From NCBI RefSeq assembly GCF_003012705.1, contig NZ_PXYL01000014.1, forward strand, positions 1 to 64,000: DNA of 64,000 bases, in the 5' to 3' direction. The notes beneath the pieces were generated by a model. It saw nothing but the letters and a program-made list of their open reading frames with translations. It did not search any database and was not told the origin of the DNA. Below are positions 62,041 through 64,000 of this stretch, in pieces. Each line of letters opens with the position of its first letter. Position 1 is the stretch's first letter. The DNA is from Pseudaminobacter soli (ex Li et al. 2025). GTDB taxonomy: Bacteria; Pseudomonadota; Alphaproteobacteria; Rhizobiales; Rhizobiaceae. The position numbers and the translations under genes are program-made.

Positions 62041-63993
62041 CTATTCGAGCTTGAGGTCAAGGCTGCGTTCCTCGCCGATGCCGAGTTCGATGTCGGCCTG
62101 CCCCGCGCGGCCATCGGAGTCGCTTGCGACCACGCGCCATTTCCCGGCGGGCAAAATCGTCGACATGTCTTCGGACGAACCGACTTCATAGATCGCATCG
62201 GTAGCCGGCGTGTCGGTCGCATCGAGCGCAAAGACCGAATAGACGGTGTTGGCGGCTCGTTCGCCCGCGGCCGGTGTGGCGCTTGCCGTCAGCCGGGAGC
62301 CGCCCAAGTCAAAGTCGAGCGCCGTCTTGCTGCCCGGCGCCACCATGACCTCCTTTTCCACCGTCACCGTGCCGCTCTTGAGGCCAATGTGCCAACGCCC
62401 GGGCGGCAGGGGCGCGTTTGGAGCGGCCTGCTGGATCTCGATTGTCTTTGCCGGAGACAGCGCCTGGGCAGGCTCGAGGGTCCAGAACGCGTCGCGCCAA
62501 TCGTCGATCGGCGGCGCCTGCGGCCCGAGCCGCGCGGAGAGCGCCAGTTCGCCACCGCCCACGACGACACGCGCCACCCGCTCCTCGGCGGCGCTGACCT
62601 CGGCGCTTGCCGGCACATCCGCCCCGGCAATCGACAGCGTCACCGGATATCGGCCTTCCGGCAGCACGAGCCGCGGGCGCGCCTGTCCTGAAATGGTCTG
62701 CGCCCTGTCGCCCTCGCCGATCCGCCAGGAGAGCATGGCCGCGTCGTCCAGTGTCTCGGCTTCGCCGTCGAAAGCGGCTTCCAGCACGACCGTGCCGAGC
62801 CTGAAATCGAGCGTTACCGCAGCCGGCGCACCCGGCACGACCGTCGCGAGCGCGGTTGCCTCGAGCCCCTTGAGCTTGGCGCCAATCTTGTAACGGCCGG
62901 GCGCCAGCAGAAGCGAGGGACGAGCAAGGCTTGGGATCTCGACTTTGCCCTGCCCTTCATCCGGCTCCAGGGTCCATTGGACGCCAGCTGCTTCAAGATC
63001 ACCGAAGGGCGCGGCCGACTTGTTTGCAGCAAGCGCCAAATCGAGGCGGCCTGCCGGCACCTCGACTTCATAGGTTTTGCCTTCCTCACCGGTGACGATG
63101 ACACTCGCCTTGCCTTGTGCGTTGGCAGCGCTGGCGACAACCTCATAGGTTCCGGCTGCGAGGTCGAGGGAAAGGGCACGGCTTTCGCCGGCAAAGACGG
63201 TCTCATGTTTGTCGTCCTTCACCTCCCAGCGCACGGGCGCGTCGACAATGGGCCCCAGCCCCTGCGCCACGGCGGCGAGACCGACGCGCACGATATGCGG
63301 CGGCTCGGGGACGGGAGCCGGTTCCGTAGGAGGCGCTGGCTGCGGCGCAGGTTCGGAAACGACCGGCGCGGCGGCGATCTCTTCCTTGATGGTGTCCAGC
63401 GATTGCGTCAGTTGCGACGCGCTGCCGACATCGAAGAACTTTCCGCCGCCATTTTCGGCGATGCAGGAAAGCTGCGTCGCTTCGCCCTTGGCAAGGCCGA
63501 AGCCGACGACATGGATTATGAGCGAGGGATTGGTTTTCCTGAGCTCGCTTGCCACCGCACAAGGGTCGGCATTGCATGTCTCTATGCCGTCGCTGACGAG
63601 GATGATGGAGCCGCCATTGGCGGGCAGCAGCTTTGCCGCCTGCGACAGGGATTGCGAAAGCGGCGTCTTGCCGCGCGCCCTGAGCGGCTTGAGCTTCTGC
63701 TGAACCTCGCTTGCCGAAACCGGCCCCATCTCCACGAGAGTTTCGATGTCGGCGCAATCCGACTTGCGCCGATGGCCATAGGCGATCAAGGCAAGCTCGC
63801 CCCCCGCCGGCCATTTCGCAAGCGTCTCGGTCACCACCCTCCTTGCCGCGTCGAGCTTGGTATCTCCATCCGGCTCCCGGGCCGCCATGCTGCCGGAGGC
63901 GTCGAGGATGATCACCGACGGGGCGGGCTGGTCGGCACGGGCGAATGCGCCCATGGCGAGCATGATCAGGAAGGCGAGAAGGCTGGACCTCAT
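62041..63993 (-). CDS. Secreted von Willebrand factor A-domain protein
   Basis: The 650-residue protein starts with a signal peptide (SSLLAFLIMLAMGAFARA, to about residue 20). A vWA domain follows with an intact metal-ion-dependent adhesion site: DASGSM (Asp-x-Ser-x-Ser, about 31-36), a Thr in GKTPLSQSL and VSDGIETC. After a Pro/Ala-rich linker (about 210-232) come at least four beta-rich repeat modules resembling Ig/carboxypeptidase-regulatory folds, each with lines like LPPGRWHIGLKSG or LAPGRYKIGAKLKG. The protein probably acts in the periplasm or at the cell surface by binding a partner; no function is assigned. The start lies seven bases from the window end, so upstream signals are not visible. 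Confidence 0.8.
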   Translation of the reverse strand: MRSSLLAFLIMLAMGAFARADQPAPSVIILDASGSMAAREPDGDTKLDAARRVVTETLAKWPAGGELALIAYGHRRKSDCADIETLVEMGPVSASEVQQKLKPLRARGKTPLSQSLSQAAKLLPANGGSIILVSDGIETCNADPCAVASELRKTNPSLIIHVVGFGLAKGEATQLSCIAENGGGKFFDVGSASQLTQSLDTIKEEIAAAPVVSEPAPQPAPPTEPAPVPEPPHIVRVGLAAVAQGLGPIVDAPVRWEVKDDKHETVFAGESRALSLDLAAGTYEVVASAANAQGKASVIVTGEEGKTYEVEVPAGRLDLALAANKSAAPFGDLEAAGVQWTLEPDEGQGKVEIPSLARPSLLLAPGRYKIGAKLKGLEATALATVVPGAPAAVTLDFRLGTVVLEAAFDGEAETLDDAAMLSWRIGEGDRAQTISGQARPRLVLPEGRYPVTLSIAGADVPASAEVSAAEERVARVVVGGGELALSARLGPQAPPIDDWRDAFWTLEPAQALSPAKTIEIQQAAPNAPLPPGRWHIGLKSGTVTVEKEVMVAPGSKTALDFDLGGSRLTASATPAAGERAANTVYSVFALDATDTPATDAIYEVGSSEDMSTILPAGKWRVVASDSDGRAGQADIELGIGEERSLDLKLE

Positions 63994-64000
63994 ACTAGCA

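Overview
The window is about 64 kb of high-GC chromosomal DNA, densely packed with short intergenic gaps. Gene content and protein style point to an alphaproteobacterium of the Hyphomicrobiales (Rhizobiales), probably a Mesorhizobium/Aminobacter-like Phyllobacteriaceae. Signs of this are a Mesorhizobium-type phn operon with a fosX position, alphaproteobacterial Zur, fused FdhB, FNR/FixK-type anaeroboxes and rhizobial palindromic intergenic repeats. I saw no rRNA, tRNA, CRISPR, prophage or insertion sequence. The assignment is inference from content only.

Layout. 0.1-6.2 kb: a small membrane protein, an RNase D-like exonuclease, an M20 dipeptidase and polA. 6.2-12.3 kb: a minus-strand vitamin B12 uptake operon (riboswitch, btuB, btuF, btuC, btuD, conserved hypothetical) in which both btuB and btuD carry an apparent one-base deletion. 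12.4-16.6 kb: a fold-type III PLP enzyme, Zur, an amidase and an aspartoacylase-like enzyme. 16.6-28.1 kb: phosphonate uptake (phnCDEE, behind a PHO box) converging on a C-P lyase operon (phnGHIJKL plus a hexapeptide transferase), with divergent phnF. A 38-codon remnant of FosX sits overlap-coupled between phnI and phnJ. 28.1-42.8 kb: hemN (FNR box), tamA-tamB, an SMR exporter, a diguanylate cyclase, an Mre11/Rad50-like pair and a universal stress protein (second FNR box). 42.9-53.8 kb: NAD-dependent formate dehydrogenase with its cofactor genes (tusA-like, fdhD, mobA and three MoeA-family genes). 54.0-62.0 kb: a set that fits lysine/pipecolate degradation through 2-aminoadipate and D-2-hydroxyglutarate to 2-oxoglutarate. 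62.0-64 kb: a secreted von Willebrand A-domain protein.

How the parts fit. PHO boxes before phnC and phnG would tie phosphonate import and C-P bond cleavage to phosphate starvation; a palindrome at the predicted phnG start site is a candidate PhnF operator. The anaeroboxes before hemN and uspA would tie oxygen-independent haem synthesis and a stress protein to low oxygen. The formate dehydrogenase block carries genes for Mo-cofactor insertion, guanylylation and sulfuration next to the enzyme. In the last block each gene can be assigned one consecutive step of 2-aminoadipate catabolism. The most notable single observations are the FosX remnant, the two frameshifts in the B12 operon, the hookless Rad50-like ATPase and the triple MoeA arrangement.
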